Shown: piece after piece, positions 28,820 through 37,229 of the stretch | How the letters are laid out: each line of letters begins with the position of its first letter | How positions within the stretch are numbered: position 1 is the stretch's first letter | Origin: Asanoa ishikariensis | Lineage (GTDB): Bacteria; Actinomycetota; Actinomycetes; Mycobacteriales; Micromonosporaceae | NCBI RefSeq assembly: GCF_900107455.1 | Contig: NZ_FNQB01000002.1 | Coordinates: forward strand, 1,240,001 to 1,304,000 | Length of the DNA stretch: 64,000 nucleotides | Direction of reading: 5' to 3' | Notes under the pieces: model-generated | Database searches by the model: none | Told to the model about the DNA's origin: nothing | What the model saw: the letters and a program-made list of their open reading frames with translations, nothing else | Translations under genes and position numbers: made by a program

Positions 28820-29248
28820 TCACACCATTCTGAAATCGGCGAAGTCGAATCCGGGAGCTACTACGCAACTGACCAGGACCGGGTCATCGGTCGATGGCTT
28901 CGCTGACTGCCACACCCCACCGGGTACGCGCACCTGCGGCCGCGCCCCGCCGGCCAGGTCCGGGCCGAGCACCGTGGACTCCACGGTCGCCGCGGGCTCG
29001 TCGCCATCGCCGCCCAGGTGCAGGGCCAGCGGGCCGCCGGCGTGCCAGAGCCAGAGCTCGTCGGAGCGGACCACGTGCCAGGCGGACTCCTCGCCGGGGA
29101 ACAGCGCGAAGTAGATGCCGGTGGCGGCCGATCGCGGGCCGGCGTACCCGGTGGGCGTGAAGGTGTGCGCGGACCGCCAGGTCTCGGCGAACCAGCCGCC
29201 CTCGGGGTGGGGCTGCAGGTCGAGCGCGGTGATCCAGGGATGCGTCAT
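28820..29248 (-). CDS. DUF985 cupin protein
   Basis: The 142-residue product opens with LDLQPHPEGGWFAETWRS and continues TGIYFALFPGEESAWHVVRSDELW, the hallmark of the DUF985 cupin family. The barrel probably binds a metal, and the role is unknown. It is divergent from padR, with the palindromic operator between them, so it may belong to the same regulon. Confidence 0.85.
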   Translation of the reverse strand: MTHPWITALDLQPHPEGGWFAETWRSAHTFTPTGYAGPRSAATGIYFALFPGEESAWHVVRSDELWLWHAGGPLALHLGGDGDEPAATVESTVLGPDLAGGARPQVRVPGGVWQSAKPSTDDPVLVSCVVAPGFDFADFRMV

Positions 29249-29260
29249 GCTTCCATATTA

Positions 29261-29294
29261 TTTACTCGCGTGCGTATACTCGCATGCGAGTAAA
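29261..29294. promoter_or_regulatory. Palindromic operator and promoter between cupin gene and padR
   Basis: TTTACTCGC (29261-29269) is the inverse of GCGAGTAAA (29286-29294). Inside is a perfect 14-bp palindrome ACTCGCATGCGAGT (29278-29291), and ACTCGC(G/A)TGCG occurs as a direct repeat 14 bases apart. A -10 element TATACT (29275-29280) overlaps the palindrome, with TTCCAT at 29251-29256 as a weak -35 candidate. PadR autorepression is the natural reading. Confidence 0.72.
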
Positions 29295-29306
29295 GGAGCA
29301 CCCGCC

Positions 29307-29948
29307 ATGCCGCCACGCAAGATCTCCAACCTGCTCGCCCTCGCCGTCCTGGCCACGCTGATCGAGCGACCGATGCATCCCTACGAGATGGCGTCGCTGA
29401 TGAAGGCCCGCGGCAAAGAGCAGGACATGGAGATCAAGTGGGGCTCGCTCTACCGGGTCGTCGAGAACCTGGTCAAGCACGGCTTCGTCGAGCCCGTGCA
29501 GAGCGAGCGGCAGGGTGGGCGGCCCGAGCGCACCGTCTATCGGATAACCGACGCCGGCCGCGCCGAGCTCGTCGACTGGACCCGGGATCTCGTCGCGGTC
29601 CCGGACCGCAAGCCCGGCCCGTTCACCGCGGGCCTGTCCGTGCTGGGCGTGCTGGCCCCGGACGACGTGGCCGTGCTGCTCGGCCGGCGGGCCGACCTTC
29701 TGGCCTCCGAGATCTCCGCGGCCGAGCGCGCACTGGCCGGCTACGAGATCCCTCGGCTGTTCCTGGTCGAAGGGGAGTACGAGCTGGCCATGCGCCGGGC
29801 CGAGCTGGCCTGGGTGCGCGCGTTCCGGGCCGAGCTCACGGACGGAACGCTGCCCGGCGTCGCCGACTGGCGCGCCTACCACGAAACCGGCGAGCCGCCG
29901 CCCGACATCGCGGAGCTGGCCGCCCGAGGCAAGGAGGAATCCCGGTGA
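29307..29948 (+). CDS. PadR-family transcriptional regulator
   Basis: The 213-residue product has the PadR winged helix (ISNLLALAVLATLIERPMHPYEM to GGRPERTVYRITDAGR, about 5-80) and a long helical C-terminal effector and dimerisation domain of the vinculin-like type. ATG at 29307 follows TAAAGGAG. The stop codon overlaps the start of the next methyltransferase gene by one base, so the regulator probably controls that gene and itself through the palindrome upstream. Confidence 0.9.
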   Translation: MPPRKISNLLALAVLATLIERPMHPYEMASLMKARGKEQDMEIKWGSLYRVVENLVKHGFVEPVQSERQGGRPERTVYRITDAGRAELVDWTRDLVAVPDRKPGPFTAGLSVLGVLAPDDVAVLLGRRADLLASEISAAERALAGYEIPRLFLVEGEYELAMRRAELAWVRAFRAELTDGTLPGVADWRAYHETGEPPPDIAELAARGKEESR

Positions 29949-30607
29949 TGGAGACCAAGAGGCGCAAGCTGATCCCGGAGATGGAAGGGCCGATGGCCCG
30001 CTGGTACGCGAAGCAGCGCGGCTCCGAGCCCCCGTTGGCGGCGTGGCGCCGGCAGGCGGCCGACCTCGCCGCCGGCCTCGCGCCCGGCGCGGCCGTGCTG
30101 GAGGTCGCGCCCGGCCCCGGCTACCTGAGCATCGAGCTGGCCCGGCTCGGGTTCGCGGTGACCGGCCTGGACATCAGCCACACGTTCGTCGCGCTGGCCG
30201 CTTCCCGCGGCCGGGCCGAGGGTGTCGCGGTCGACTTCCGCCACGGCGACGTGGCCGACCTGCCGTTCCCGGACGACAGTTTCAACATGGTGGTGTGCCA
30301 GGCCGCGTTCAAGAACTTCAGCAGCCCGGTGACCGCTCTCGACCAGATCCACCGGGTGCTGCGCCCGGGCGGAGAGGCCGTGATCCTCGACATGAACCGC
30401 GGCGCGACCGACGACGACATCCGGGCCGACGTGTCCGGCATGCGGCTCAACACGTTCAACAGCTCGGTCACCCGGTTGACGCTCGGCTGGCTGCGCAGCC
30501 GCGCCTACACGGCCGCCGACTTCGAGCGGGTCGCCGCCGAGAGCGCGTTCCACGGCAGCGCCGCACACGCCGATGGGATGACCTTGGAAGTTCGCCTGAC
30601 CAAATAG
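29948..30607 (+). CDS. Class I SAM-dependent methyltransferase
   Basis: The 219-residue product has the SAM motif I VLEVAPGPGYLSIELARLG (about 48-66), motif II GLDISH, and post-motifs FRHGDVADLPFPDDSFNMVV and VLRPGGEAVILDM. It is a small-molecule type methyltransferase (UbiE/Methyltransf_11 group). Start ATG at 29948 overlaps the padR stop by one base, so the two are coupled. PadR control suggests a response to a phenolic or drug-like compound, which is inference only. Confidence 0.87.
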   Translation: METKRRKLIPEMEGPMARWYAKQRGSEPPLAAWRRQAADLAAGLAPGAAVLEVAPGPGYLSIELARLGFAVTGLDISHTFVALAASRGRAEGVAVDFRHGDVADLPFPDDSFNMVVCQAAFKNFSSPVTALDQIHRVLRPGGEAVILDMNRGATDDDIRADVSGMRLNTFNSSVTRLTLGWLRSRAYTAADFERVAAESAFHGSAAHADGMTLEVRLTK

Positions 30608-30702
30608 GCGTGCTTCGCGGATCAGGCCGGCAGCCGCCCTGGCGACGCCGCGTGGCCGGCCAGCCGTGGGCGGGTCCGACGAGATCGTGGGGGTGGGCCA
30701 AG

Positions 30703-31284
30703 ATGGAACGCATGACGTTCTCGCTGCCCATCGCTCCGGAGGCCAACGCGCTGCTCGACCGCGACCCGTTGGCGCTGCTCGTCGGCATGGTGCTGGATCA
30801 ACAGATTCCGCTGGAAAAGGCGTTTTCGTCCCCTTACGTGCTGACGCAGCGGTTGGGGCACGAGCCGACCGCGCAGGAGCTCGCCGAGTTCGATCCCGAG
30901 GAACTGTTGAAGATCTTCGCGACGCCGCCGGCGTTGCATCGGTTCCCCAAGGCGATGGCCGCCCGCACGCAGGAGGTCTGCCGCCAGATCGTGGCCCGCT
31001 ACGACGGCGACACCGCGCGGCTGTGGAGTGAGGCGACCGACGGCCGGGAGTTGTTCCGGCGGGTCGCCGAGCTTCCCGGGTTCGGCCGGCAGAAGTCGCA
31101 GATCTTCGTGGCCCTGCTGGGCAAGCAGTACGGGGTGCGGCCGGAGGGTTGGCGCGCGGCGGCTGGGGCCTACGGCGACGAAGGATCCCACATGTCGGTC
31201 GCGGATATCGTTGACGAGGCGAGCCTGACCAAGGTGCGCGACTACAAGAAATCGGTGAAGGCGGCCGCGAAGTCTGTCGGGTAA
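30703..31284 (+). CDS. HhH-GPD-type base excision repair protein
   Basis: The 193-residue product belongs to the short actinobacterial HhH-GPD family of probable DNA glycosylases. It begins with a helical region containing LLVGMVLDQQIPLEKAF. The helix-hairpin-helix-like element is ELPGFGRQKSQIFVALLG (about 118-135). I do not see an obvious catalytic Asp in the usual GPD position, so enzymatic activity is uncertain. ATG at 30703 has a G-rich site upstream; ATG at 30712 is possible. Confidence 0.82.
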   Translation: MERMTFSLPIAPEANALLDRDPLALLVGMVLDQQIPLEKAFSSPYVLTQRLGHEPTAQELAEFDPEELLKIFATPPALHRFPKAMAARTQEVCRQIVARYDGDTARLWSEATDGRELFRRVAELPGFGRQKSQIFVALLGKQYGVRPEGWRAAAGAYGDEGSHMSVADIVDEASLTKVRDYKKSVKAAAKSVG

Positions 31285-31595
31285 CCGCCGGATCCCTCGT
31301 TTGGGCGTGTCTGGCCGGTGCCACACAGGCGCTGTCAGGATACCGTGGCAAGGGCGCCTGACCCAACGCTGAGTCATCTTTTCGACACGTAGCGTCAATA
31401 GATCCACGTCAGAAGCGGGTTGTCCGACCGAGATCATTGACGCGGACCCCTTGGATGCCGGCACACTGTCATCAACCAAGGTGTGACCTGGGTCCCCCGG
31501 GGGCACAGTGGGAAGGCCGCAGCACCTAAGGGTGTTGCACGATAGGTGAGCAAAGACCGAAGAAGGATGTTCATCGGTGACGAAGGAGGAAGGCG
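31285..31595. other. Intergenic region before the DUF7455 gene
   Basis: 311 bases without a protein-like frame. A TTGACG at 31437-31442 with CACACT at 31462-31467 has a 19-base spacer, too long to call a promoter with confidence. A GGAGG ribosome binding site lies just before 31596. Confidence 0.4.
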
Positions 31596-31841
31596 ATGAC
31601 CCCCACTCTCACGCCGCCGCCTGGCACGGTGGTTCCCCCAGCAACCGATGAACGGTGCGATCGGTGCAACGCGGCCGGCAAGCTCCGCATCACGATGGCT
31701 GGCGGGGGCGAGCTCGTGTTCTGCGGGCACCACGCGAACAAGTACGCCGACGACCTGGTGAAGATCACCGTTCAGTTCGCGGCGGACCCGGACTTCGAGT
31801 GGCGCGGCGCCGACCTTATGGCGTCGAACTCGTCCAACTGA
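31596..31841 (+). CDS. DUF7455 small zinc-binding-like protein
   Basis: The 81-residue product has CDRC (residues 21-24) and CGHHANKYADDL, a likely zinc site of the kind typical of the short actinobacterial DUF7455 family. The fold is a small beta-rich ribbon, function unknown. GAAGGAGG precedes the ATG at 31596. A strong terminator follows, so the gene forms its own unit, and the good ribosome binding site suggests high expression. Confidence 0.82.
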   Translation: MTPTLTPPPGTVVPPATDERCDRCNAAGKLRITMAGGGELVFCGHHANKYADDLVKITVQFAADPDFEWRGADLMASNSSN

Positions 31842-31857
31842 TCCGACTCTTGGCTAG

Positions 31858-31891
31858 ACCGGCCGGAACCCCTCAGGGGGCTCCGGCCGGT
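31858..31891 (+). terminator. Terminator after the DUF7455 gene
   Basis: ACCGGCCGGA (31858-31867) pairs with TCCGGCCGGT (31882-31891), extended by inner CCCC/GGGG pairing around a small loop. TTCC follows the stem. Confidence 0.88.
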
Positions 31892-31911
31892 TCCGTCTCC
31901 CCACAAGCGCC

Positions 31912-31987
31912 GGTCGGAACCTCCCAGTTCCGGCCACCGCGGGTCGGAACCTCCCAGTTCCGGCCACCGCCGGCCAGGAACCTCCCA
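31912..31987. repeat. 30-bp tandem repeat, about 2.5 copies
   Basis: GGTCGGAACCTCCCAGTTCC starts at 31912 and again at 31942, and a degenerate third copy with GGAACCTCCCA begins near 31972. Each full copy can fold as GGAAC/GTTCC around CTCCCA. It lies between the DUF7455 terminator and the convergent helicase gene. Confidence 0.8.
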
Positions 31988-32013
31988 AGAGGGCCGGGCC
32001 GGCTCTTTCGTGC

Positions 32014-33762
32014 TCAGAGCGTCTGACAGGTGGCGATCCGCTCCTCGAGCTGCTCGATCGTGGCCTGTGCGCTGGGCGGACCCCCGCAGATTCGCCGCAG
32101 CTCCGCGTGGATCTTGCCGTGGGGTTGTCCGGTGCGGTGATGGTGCGCGGCGACCAGAGCGTTGAGCTGACGGCGCAGGACGACCCTTCGTTCGCCGGCC
32201 GACACCGGTGCCGGCGGCGCCGCGGTCATCCCCGCCACCCGTGCCCCACCGGCCCCGTCCGCCTGGGCGGTCGCCACCGACCGGCGCTTCTGCGCCGCGA
32301 GTTGGTCCGCCTGACGCTTGTTGAGCAGCGTGGCCACCTGGTCGGCCGTGAGTAGGCCGGGCAGGCCGAGGTATTCCTCCTCCTCGGGCGTGCCGGCCAG
32401 CGCGCCGGTGCCGAACGAGGCGCCGTCGAAGATCACCTGGTCCAGCTCGGCGGTCGCCGAGAGCATCTCGTGCCGCTTGAGTAGCTCGCCGCTGGCGTCC
32501 TCGGTCTGCTGCGCCTTCTCGAGCAGCGTGTCGTCGAGGCCGTCGTCCTCCTTGGGCGCACCGAGCACGTGGTTGCGCTCGGCCTCCATCTCGCTGGCCA
32601 GCCCGAGCAGGTGCGGCACGCTGGGCAGGAACACGCTGGCGGTCTCGCCGGGGCGGCGGGCGCGGACGAACCGGCCGATCGCCTGCGCGAAGTAGAGCGG
32701 GGTCGAAGCGCTGGTCGCGTAGACGCCGACGGACAGCCGCGGGATGTCGACACCCTCGGAGACCATCCGCACCGCGACCATCCACCGCTGGTCGGACGTC
32801 GCGAACGCGGCGATCCGGTCGGACGCGCCGGCGTCGTCGGAGAGCACCACGACCGCCTTCTCGCCGGTCACGCGCTCGATCAGCTTCGCGTACGACCGAG
32901 CGTTCTGCTGGTCGGTCGCGATCACCAGGCCGGCCGCATCGGGCATCCCGCCCGCACGCTTGACCTGGAGCCGGGCGTCAGCGGCCCGGAGCACCTGGAC
33001 CATCCAGTCGCCGGTCGGGTCCAGCGCGGTGCGCCAGGCCTGCGCCACCAGGTCCTGCGTCATCGGCTCGCCGAGCCGGGCGGCCAGCTCGTCACCGGCG
33101 CTGGTGCGCCAGCGGGTCTCGCCCGAGTACGCCAGGAAGATCACGGGGCGCACGACACCGTCGCGCAGCGCGTCCGCGTAGCCGTAGACCGAGTCGGCCC
33201 GGGACCGCTGAAGCCCGTCGTCGCCCCGCTCGTAGTTGACGAAGGGGATCGGGTTGTCGTCGGAGCGGAACGGCGTGCCGGTCAGCATCAGCCGCCGGGT
33301 CGCGTTCTCGAACGAGGCCTTGACCCCGTCGCCCCAGGTCCGCGAGTCGCCAGCGTGGTGGATCTCGTCGAGGATGACGAACGTGCGCCGGGTCATGGTC
33401 CGCCGCCGGTGCACCTGAGGTGCCATGCCGACCTGGGCGTACGTCACCACAGCGCCGTGGAAGTCGGCCGACGAGTGCAGGTCGGCGTTGCGGAACGCGG
33501 CGTCGAGCTGGATGCCGACCCGGGCCGCCGCCTGCGCCCACTGCGTCTTGAGGTGCTCGGTCGGCGCGACCACGGTCACAGCGTCAACCGTGCCGGCAAC
33601 GAGCAGTTCCGCGGCGATCCGCAGGGCGAACGTGGTCTTGCCGGCGCCCGGCGTCGCGACCGCCATGTAGTCCTCGGAGGGGCGCCGCAGATAGCCGACC
33701 ATCGCCTTGCGCTGCCACGACCGCAGCGGCGGAAACGCCTCGAGCGACGGCTTCGCCACCAA
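32014..33762 (-). CDS. DEAD/DEAH-box superfamily 2 helicase
   Basis: The 582-residue product has Walker A ATPGAGKT (36-43), a DEIHHAGD Walker B box (about 131-138), TGTPF motif III, and motifs V-VI near MVSEGVDIPRLSVGVYAT and QAIGRFVRARRP. It resembles SF2 helicases related to XPB/RadD type DNA translocases rather than RNA helicases. The C-terminal 150 residues form an Ala-rich helical region of unknown role. Start TTG at 33762 (or the adjacent GTG at 33759) follows GAGGGGGG. Target unknown; DNA repair is plausible. Confidence 0.88.
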   Translation of the reverse strand: MVAKPSLEAFPPLRSWQRKAMVGYLRRPSEDYMAVATPGAGKTTFALRIAAELLVAGTVDAVTVVAPTEHLKTQWAQAAARVGIQLDAAFRNADLHSSADFHGAVVTYAQVGMAPQVHRRRTMTRRTFVILDEIHHAGDSRTWGDGVKASFENATRRLMLTGTPFRSDDNPIPFVNYERGDDGLQRSRADSVYGYADALRDGVVRPVIFLAYSGETRWRTSAGDELAARLGEPMTQDLVAQAWRTALDPTGDWMVQVLRAADARLQVKRAGGMPDAAGLVIATDQQNARSYAKLIERVTGEKAVVVLSDDAGASDRIAAFATSDQRWMVAVRMVSEGVDIPRLSVGVYATSASTPLYFAQAIGRFVRARRPGETASVFLPSVPHLLGLASEMEAERNHVLGAPKEDDGLDDTLLEKAQQTEDASGELLKRHEMLSATAELDQVIFDGASFGTGALAGTPEEEEYLGLPGLLTADQVATLLNKRQADQLAAQKRRSVATAQADGAGGARVAGMTAAPPAPVSAGERRVVLRRQLNALVAAHHHRTGQPHGKIHAELRRICGGPPSAQATIEQLEERIATCQTL

Positions 33763-34076
33763 CCTTGTCGCCCCCCTCGTGTCACGAAAAACGCCCTCGC
33801 GGCGAGGCGAAGGCGGCTCTCAGCATAACCACGCGCGGACCGTGATCCCCAGCAGACACAAGGGTGATGCTTCTCTTGCCCTGAGCCGATCAACCCGCGA
33901 TCAAACCCGATCAAATCTGTCTACTCGGGTCCGCGGTGGTCCGGACCGTTCCTCCCGCGAGAGACCGCTCCGCTTCGCTCCGCTGCCAGATCCGCGGTGG
34001 GTGCAGCAACGATCAGACCCCTTCACGGCCGCAACGCGCGCCGTCGCGCGCTGCCTCCGCGGGGGACAGCCCAGGC
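33763..34076. other. Intergenic region upstream of the helicase
   Basis: No gene-like frame. This region carries the helicase promoter on the minus strand and leads into the repeat array at 34077. The left part is AT-richer than the surroundings, but no clear -35/-10 pair stands out. Confidence 0.4.
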
Positions 34077-34279
34077 GGTTAGTAAGCGCTCACCAGCCAT
34101 GTGGATGGGTGAGCGCTTACTAACCGCGCGGGTGGTGGGCGCTCATTAACCGCGCGGGTGGTGGGCGCTCACTAACCGCGCGGGTGGTGGGCGCTCACTA
34201 ACCGCGCGGGTGGTGGGCGCTTACTAACCGGGTTGGATGGGTGAGCGCTTACTAACCGCGCAGATGGCCGGCGCTCACG
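34077..34279. repeat. 26-bp tandem array of a GTGAGCGCTTACTAACC-type element
   Basis: The array opens with an inverted copy GGTTAGTAAGCGCTCACC (34077-34094), followed after 13 bases by its exact inverse GGTGAGCGCTTACTAACC (34108-34125). Six more direct copies follow, with the core GCT(T/C) at 34115, 34141, 34167, 34193, 34219, 34247 and 34273, a 26-bp period broken once by 28. The linker is CGCGCGGGTGGTGG. The last degenerate copy contains the stop codon of the TRIC channel gene. A second locus of the same family is at 37105-37178. Confidence 0.88.
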
Positions 34280-34907
34280 CGGGGAGGTCGTGGCGTTCGT
34301 CTGGTCTCGGGGCGGCGTTCCAGTTGCGGCGCAGTGCGACCAGTCGGATCGCGAAGACCAGCACGCCCGCGCCGACCATCGGCCAGCCGGTCAGGCCCGC
34401 GCGGTGCAGGGCCATTACGAGGACCGCGCCCGCCAGTGCGGCGACCGCGTAGATCTCCCGGCGCAGGACGATCGGGATCTCGCCCAGCAGTAGGTCCCGG
34501 GCGACGCCGCCGCCGATCGCGGCGATCATGCCGAGCAGGCAGGCGCCGACCGGTGGTACCCCGGCGCGCAGGGCGACCAGGGTGCCGGTGACGGTGAACA
34601 GCGCCAGCCCGGCCGCGTCGAGGACGACCACGACGCGGCGAAGCCGGGCGAGGTGTGGGTGGAAGAAGAAGACCGCGACCGCTGTGAGAGCTGCCACAAC
34701 CGCGTAGCGCCAGTCGTCGAAGGCCAGGGGAGGCGCTTGGTTGACGACGAGGTCACGGACGATGCCGCCGCCGAGAGCCGCCACAAACCCGACAAAGCAC
34801 ACACCGAACAGGTCCAGGCGCTTGACCACTGCGGCGGATGCGCCGGATGCGGCGAAGACGGCGACACCGAGGAGATCGGCGAACAGGAGTGCGGCGGTGG
34901 CTGACAC
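34275..34907 (-). CDS. TRIC-family (UPF0126) cation channel
   Basis: The 210-residue product has seven predicted membrane helices built as two repeats, each with the family motif: LGGGIVRDLV (about 45-54) and IGGGVARDLLLGE (about 130-142). Bacterial TRIC homologues are trimeric cation, mostly K+, channels. ATG at 34907. The upstream DUF3039 gene on the same strand ends 14 bases before, so the two are likely co-transcribed. The stop lies inside the repeat array. Confidence 0.9.
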   Translation of the reverse strand: MSATAALLFADLLGVAVFAASGASAAVVKRLDLFGVCFVGFVAALGGGIVRDLVVNQAPPLAFDDWRYAVVAALTAVAVFFFHPHLARLRRVVVVLDAAGLALFTVTGTLVALRAGVPPVGACLLGMIAAIGGGVARDLLLGEIPIVLRREIYAVAALAGAVLVMALHRAGLTGWPMVGAGVLVFAIRLVALRRNWNAAPRPDERHDLPA

Positions 34908-34921
34908 CGCCGAACTCTAGA

Positions 34922-35197
34922 TCACGCCTCGGGCTTGGGGTCCTTGTCGTAGAACCGGTGGTCGTCTTCGAAGATCTCTTTGCACTCGGGGCAGACGGGG
35001 AAGCGGCTCGGGTCACGCGAGGGGACCCAGACCTTGCCACACAGTGCCTTGATCGGGGTGCCGAGGATCATGGCCTCGGTGATCTTGTCACGGTCGGCGT
35101 AGTGCGAGAACCGCTCGTGGTCGCCCTGCTCGAACGGCACCTCAACGGGACGCTCGAGAATCGTGCCGCTGGTTTCGGGGCTAGGACTGGTCACCAA
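34922..35197 (-). CDS. DUF3039 protein
   Basis: The 91-residue product has the family pattern [20 protein letters not shown], then ECKEIFEDD; the three cysteines may hold a metal. Function unknown and widespread in actinobacteria. ATG at 35197. It is divergent from psuG and lies just upstream of the TRIC gene. Confidence 0.88.
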   Translation of the reverse strand: MVTSPSPETSGTILERPVEVPFEQGDHERFSHYADRDKITEAMILGTPIKALCGKVWVPSRDPSRFPVCPECKEIFEDDHRFYDKDPKPEA

Positions 35198-35252
35198 TCA
35201 AGTCTGCCAGGTAGGTGCGGTTGTCGCACCTGGCCACCCGTACGGTGACAAC

Positions 35253-36152
35253 GTGAACGACTTGGTATTAGCGCCGGAAGTGGCGGAAGCGCTCGCCGCT
35301 GGAAACCCCGTGGTCGCGCTGGAGAGCACGATCATCGCGCATGGGCTGCCCCGCCCCGAGAACCTCAAGGTCGCCCGCGAGATCGAGGCGACGGTACGGG
35401 CGGCCGGCGCGGTCCCGGCGACCATCGCGGTGCTCGGCGGCCGCGTGCACGTCGGCCTCGACAACGGCCAGCTGACCCGGCTCGCGGAGGCCGACGGGGT
35501 GGCCAAGCTGTCAGCGCGGGACCTCGCCGTGGCCGCCGCGAAGGGCGTCGACGGCGCCACCACGGTCGCCGCGACCAGCGCGGTGGCGGCGGCGGCCGGC
35601 ATCCGGGTGTTCGCCACGGGCGGGCTCGGCGGCGTGCACCGCGACGCGCCCTACGACGAGTCGGCCGACCTGGTCACGCTGGCCCGTACACCGATCGCCG
35701 TGGTCTGTGCCGGGGTCAAGTCCATCCTCGACGTCGGCGCCACGCTGGAACGCCTGGAGACCCTTGGCGTCGCGGTCGCCGGCTACCGCACGCTGCGCTT
35801 CCCCGGGTTCTACCTGACCGACAGCGGCTTCCCGGTGGACTGGTCGCTGGACTCGCCCGAGGAGGCCGCCCGCGCGGTCACCGCCCGGGCCGCCCAGGGC
35901 GTGCACAAGGGCGCGCTGGTGCTGGCCAACCCGCTGCCCGTGGACGAGCAGCTCGACCCGGCCCTGCACGACCGCACGCTGGTCGAAGGGTTGGCCGCGC
36001 TGGAGGAGCAGGGGGTGACCGGCAAGGCGGTCACGCCGTTCCTGCTGGGCTGGTTCCACGAGCACACCGGCGGGGCCAGCCTGGAGGTCAACGTCCGGAT
36101 CATCCTGCGCAACGCCGACCTGGCCGCCCGGATCGCCGCCGCGGCCGCATGA
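35253..36152 (+). CDS. psuG: Pseudouridine-5'-phosphate glycosidase
   Basis: PsuG cleaves pseudouridine 5'-phosphate into uracil and ribose 5-phosphate, salvaging modified RNA bases. The 299-residue product has [16 protein letters not shown] (about 22-37), a DGATTVAAT segment, [14 protein letters not shown] and [15 protein letters not shown], all family signatures. The length is normal. GTG at 35253. The next gene overlaps by four bases (ATGA) and encodes the matching kinase. Confidence 0.95.
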   Translation: MNDLVLAPEVAEALAAGNPVVALESTIIAHGLPRPENLKVAREIEATVRAAGAVPATIAVLGGRVHVGLDNGQLTRLAEADGVAKLSARDLAVAAAKGVDGATTVAATSAVAAAAGIRVFATGGLGGVHRDAPYDESADLVTLARTPIAVVCAGVKSILDVGATLERLETLGVAVAGYRTLRFPGFYLTDSGFPVDWSLDSPEEAARAVTARAAQGVHKGALVLANPLPVDEQLDPALHDRTLVEGLAALEEQGVTGKAVTPFLLGWFHEHTGGASLEVNVRIILRNADLAARIAAAAA

Positions 36153-37066
36153 GAAAAGGGCCCGTCCGGGTCGCCGTGGCCGGCGACGCTGTCACCGACG
36201 TGGTCGCCGTGCTGGCCGGCCCGCCCGTGCCGGACACCGACACCGCGGCCGCGATCCGGTTCACCGGAGGCGGGCAGGCGGCCAACACCGCGGCCTGGCT
36301 GGCCTGGCACGGCGTGCCGGTCACGCTGCTCGCGACCGTCGGCGCTGACGAGGCGGGCGCGGCCCGGCTGGCCGAGCTACGTGCGGCCGGCGTGGACTGC
36401 CCGCTGCCGCCGCGCAGGGACGCACCGACCGGCACGGTGATCGTGCTCGCCGAGGGCGGGCGGCGGACCATGATCACGGATCGCGGCGCCAGCCTGCTGC
36501 TCGACCCGGACGAGGTGGCGCTGGCACTGGCCGCGGCGGGTGCGGGCCACCTGCACCTGTCGGGCTACCCGCTGCTCGACGACCGGTCCCGCCCGGCCGG
36601 GCTGCGCGCGCTCGCGACGGCCCGCGACCTCGGGCTGACGATCAGCGTCGACGCGGCGTCCGCGGCCCCGCTGCGGCAGGTCGGCGGTCCGGCGTTCCGC
36701 TCCTGGGTACGCGGCGTCGACCTACTGCTGGCCAACGCCGACGAAGCGGCGGTGCTGGCGGAGGACAGCGGCGCGGACCCGGTCGACCAGGCGCGCGCCC
36801 TCGCGGCCGACCTGAGCGCGGCGGTGGTGGTCAAGCTCGGCGGCGCGGGTGCGGTCTGGGCGGACCCGGACGGCACGGTGGCGACGGCGCCGGCTGTGAC
36901 CGCTCTGGTGGTCGACCCGACCGGAGCCGGCGACGCGTTCGCCGCCGGCCTGCTGGCGACCCTGTTGGCGGGCGGCGACCCGGAGTCCTGCCTGAAAGCC
37001 GCAGCCGCGGCGGGTGCCCGCGCTGTGGTCGCGGTGGGCGCACGCCCTGTTGGGTCTTCTGTTTGA
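36149..37066 (+). CDS. psuK: PfkB-family kinase, probable pseudouridine kinase
   Basis: The 305-residue product has the PfkB signature 1 [18 protein letters not shown] (about 31-48) and signature 2 [15 protein letters not shown] (about 252-266) with catalytic Asp258. Overlap with psuG by ATGA makes phosphorylation of pseudouridine the likely activity (context inference); sugar kinase activity on other substrates cannot be excluded. It is followed by the second repeat locus. Confidence 0.85.
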   Translation: MRKGPVRVAVAGDAVTDVVAVLAGPPVPDTDTAAAIRFTGGGQAANTAAWLAWHGVPVTLLATVGADEAGAARLAELRAAGVDCPLPPRRDAPTGTVIVLAEGGRRTMITDRGASLLLDPDEVALALAAAGAGHLHLSGYPLLDDRSRPAGLRALATARDLGLTISVDAASAAPLRQVGGPAFRSWVRGVDLLLANADEAAVLAEDSGADPVDQARALAADLSAAVVVKLGGAGAVWADPDGTVATAPAVTALVVDPTGAGDAFAAGLLATLLAGGDPESCLKAAAAAGARAVVAVGARPVGSSV

Positions 37067-37104
37067 GGGTCAGACGCGAAGGCATGCGCACCCGCTCTCA
37101 TCGA

Positions 37105-37178
37105 GGTCAGTAAGCGCTCACTAGCCCGTGGGGTGGTGAGCGCTTACTAACCGGTCGGGCAGTGAGCGCTCACTAACC
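37105..37178. repeat. Second locus of the 18-bp repeat family, three copies
   Basis: An inverted copy (GGTCAGTAAGCGCTCAC from 37105) is followed by a direct copy GGTGAGCGCTTACTAACC (37135-37152), identical to the core in the array at 34077-34279, and a third GTGAGCGCTCACTAACC (37162-37178). The third contains the perfect 14-bp palindrome AGTGAGCGCTCACT (37161-37174). It sits between convergent genes. Confidence 0.88.
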
Positions 37179-37229
37179 AATCGGACGGACCGCGGCGGGT
37201 GCCCGCCCCAGGACGGCGCCGGACGGCGC

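Noticed and set aside
34077-34279. CRISPR array
   Set aside because: Repeat and spacer are both constant with a 26-bp period, and no cas genes are present.
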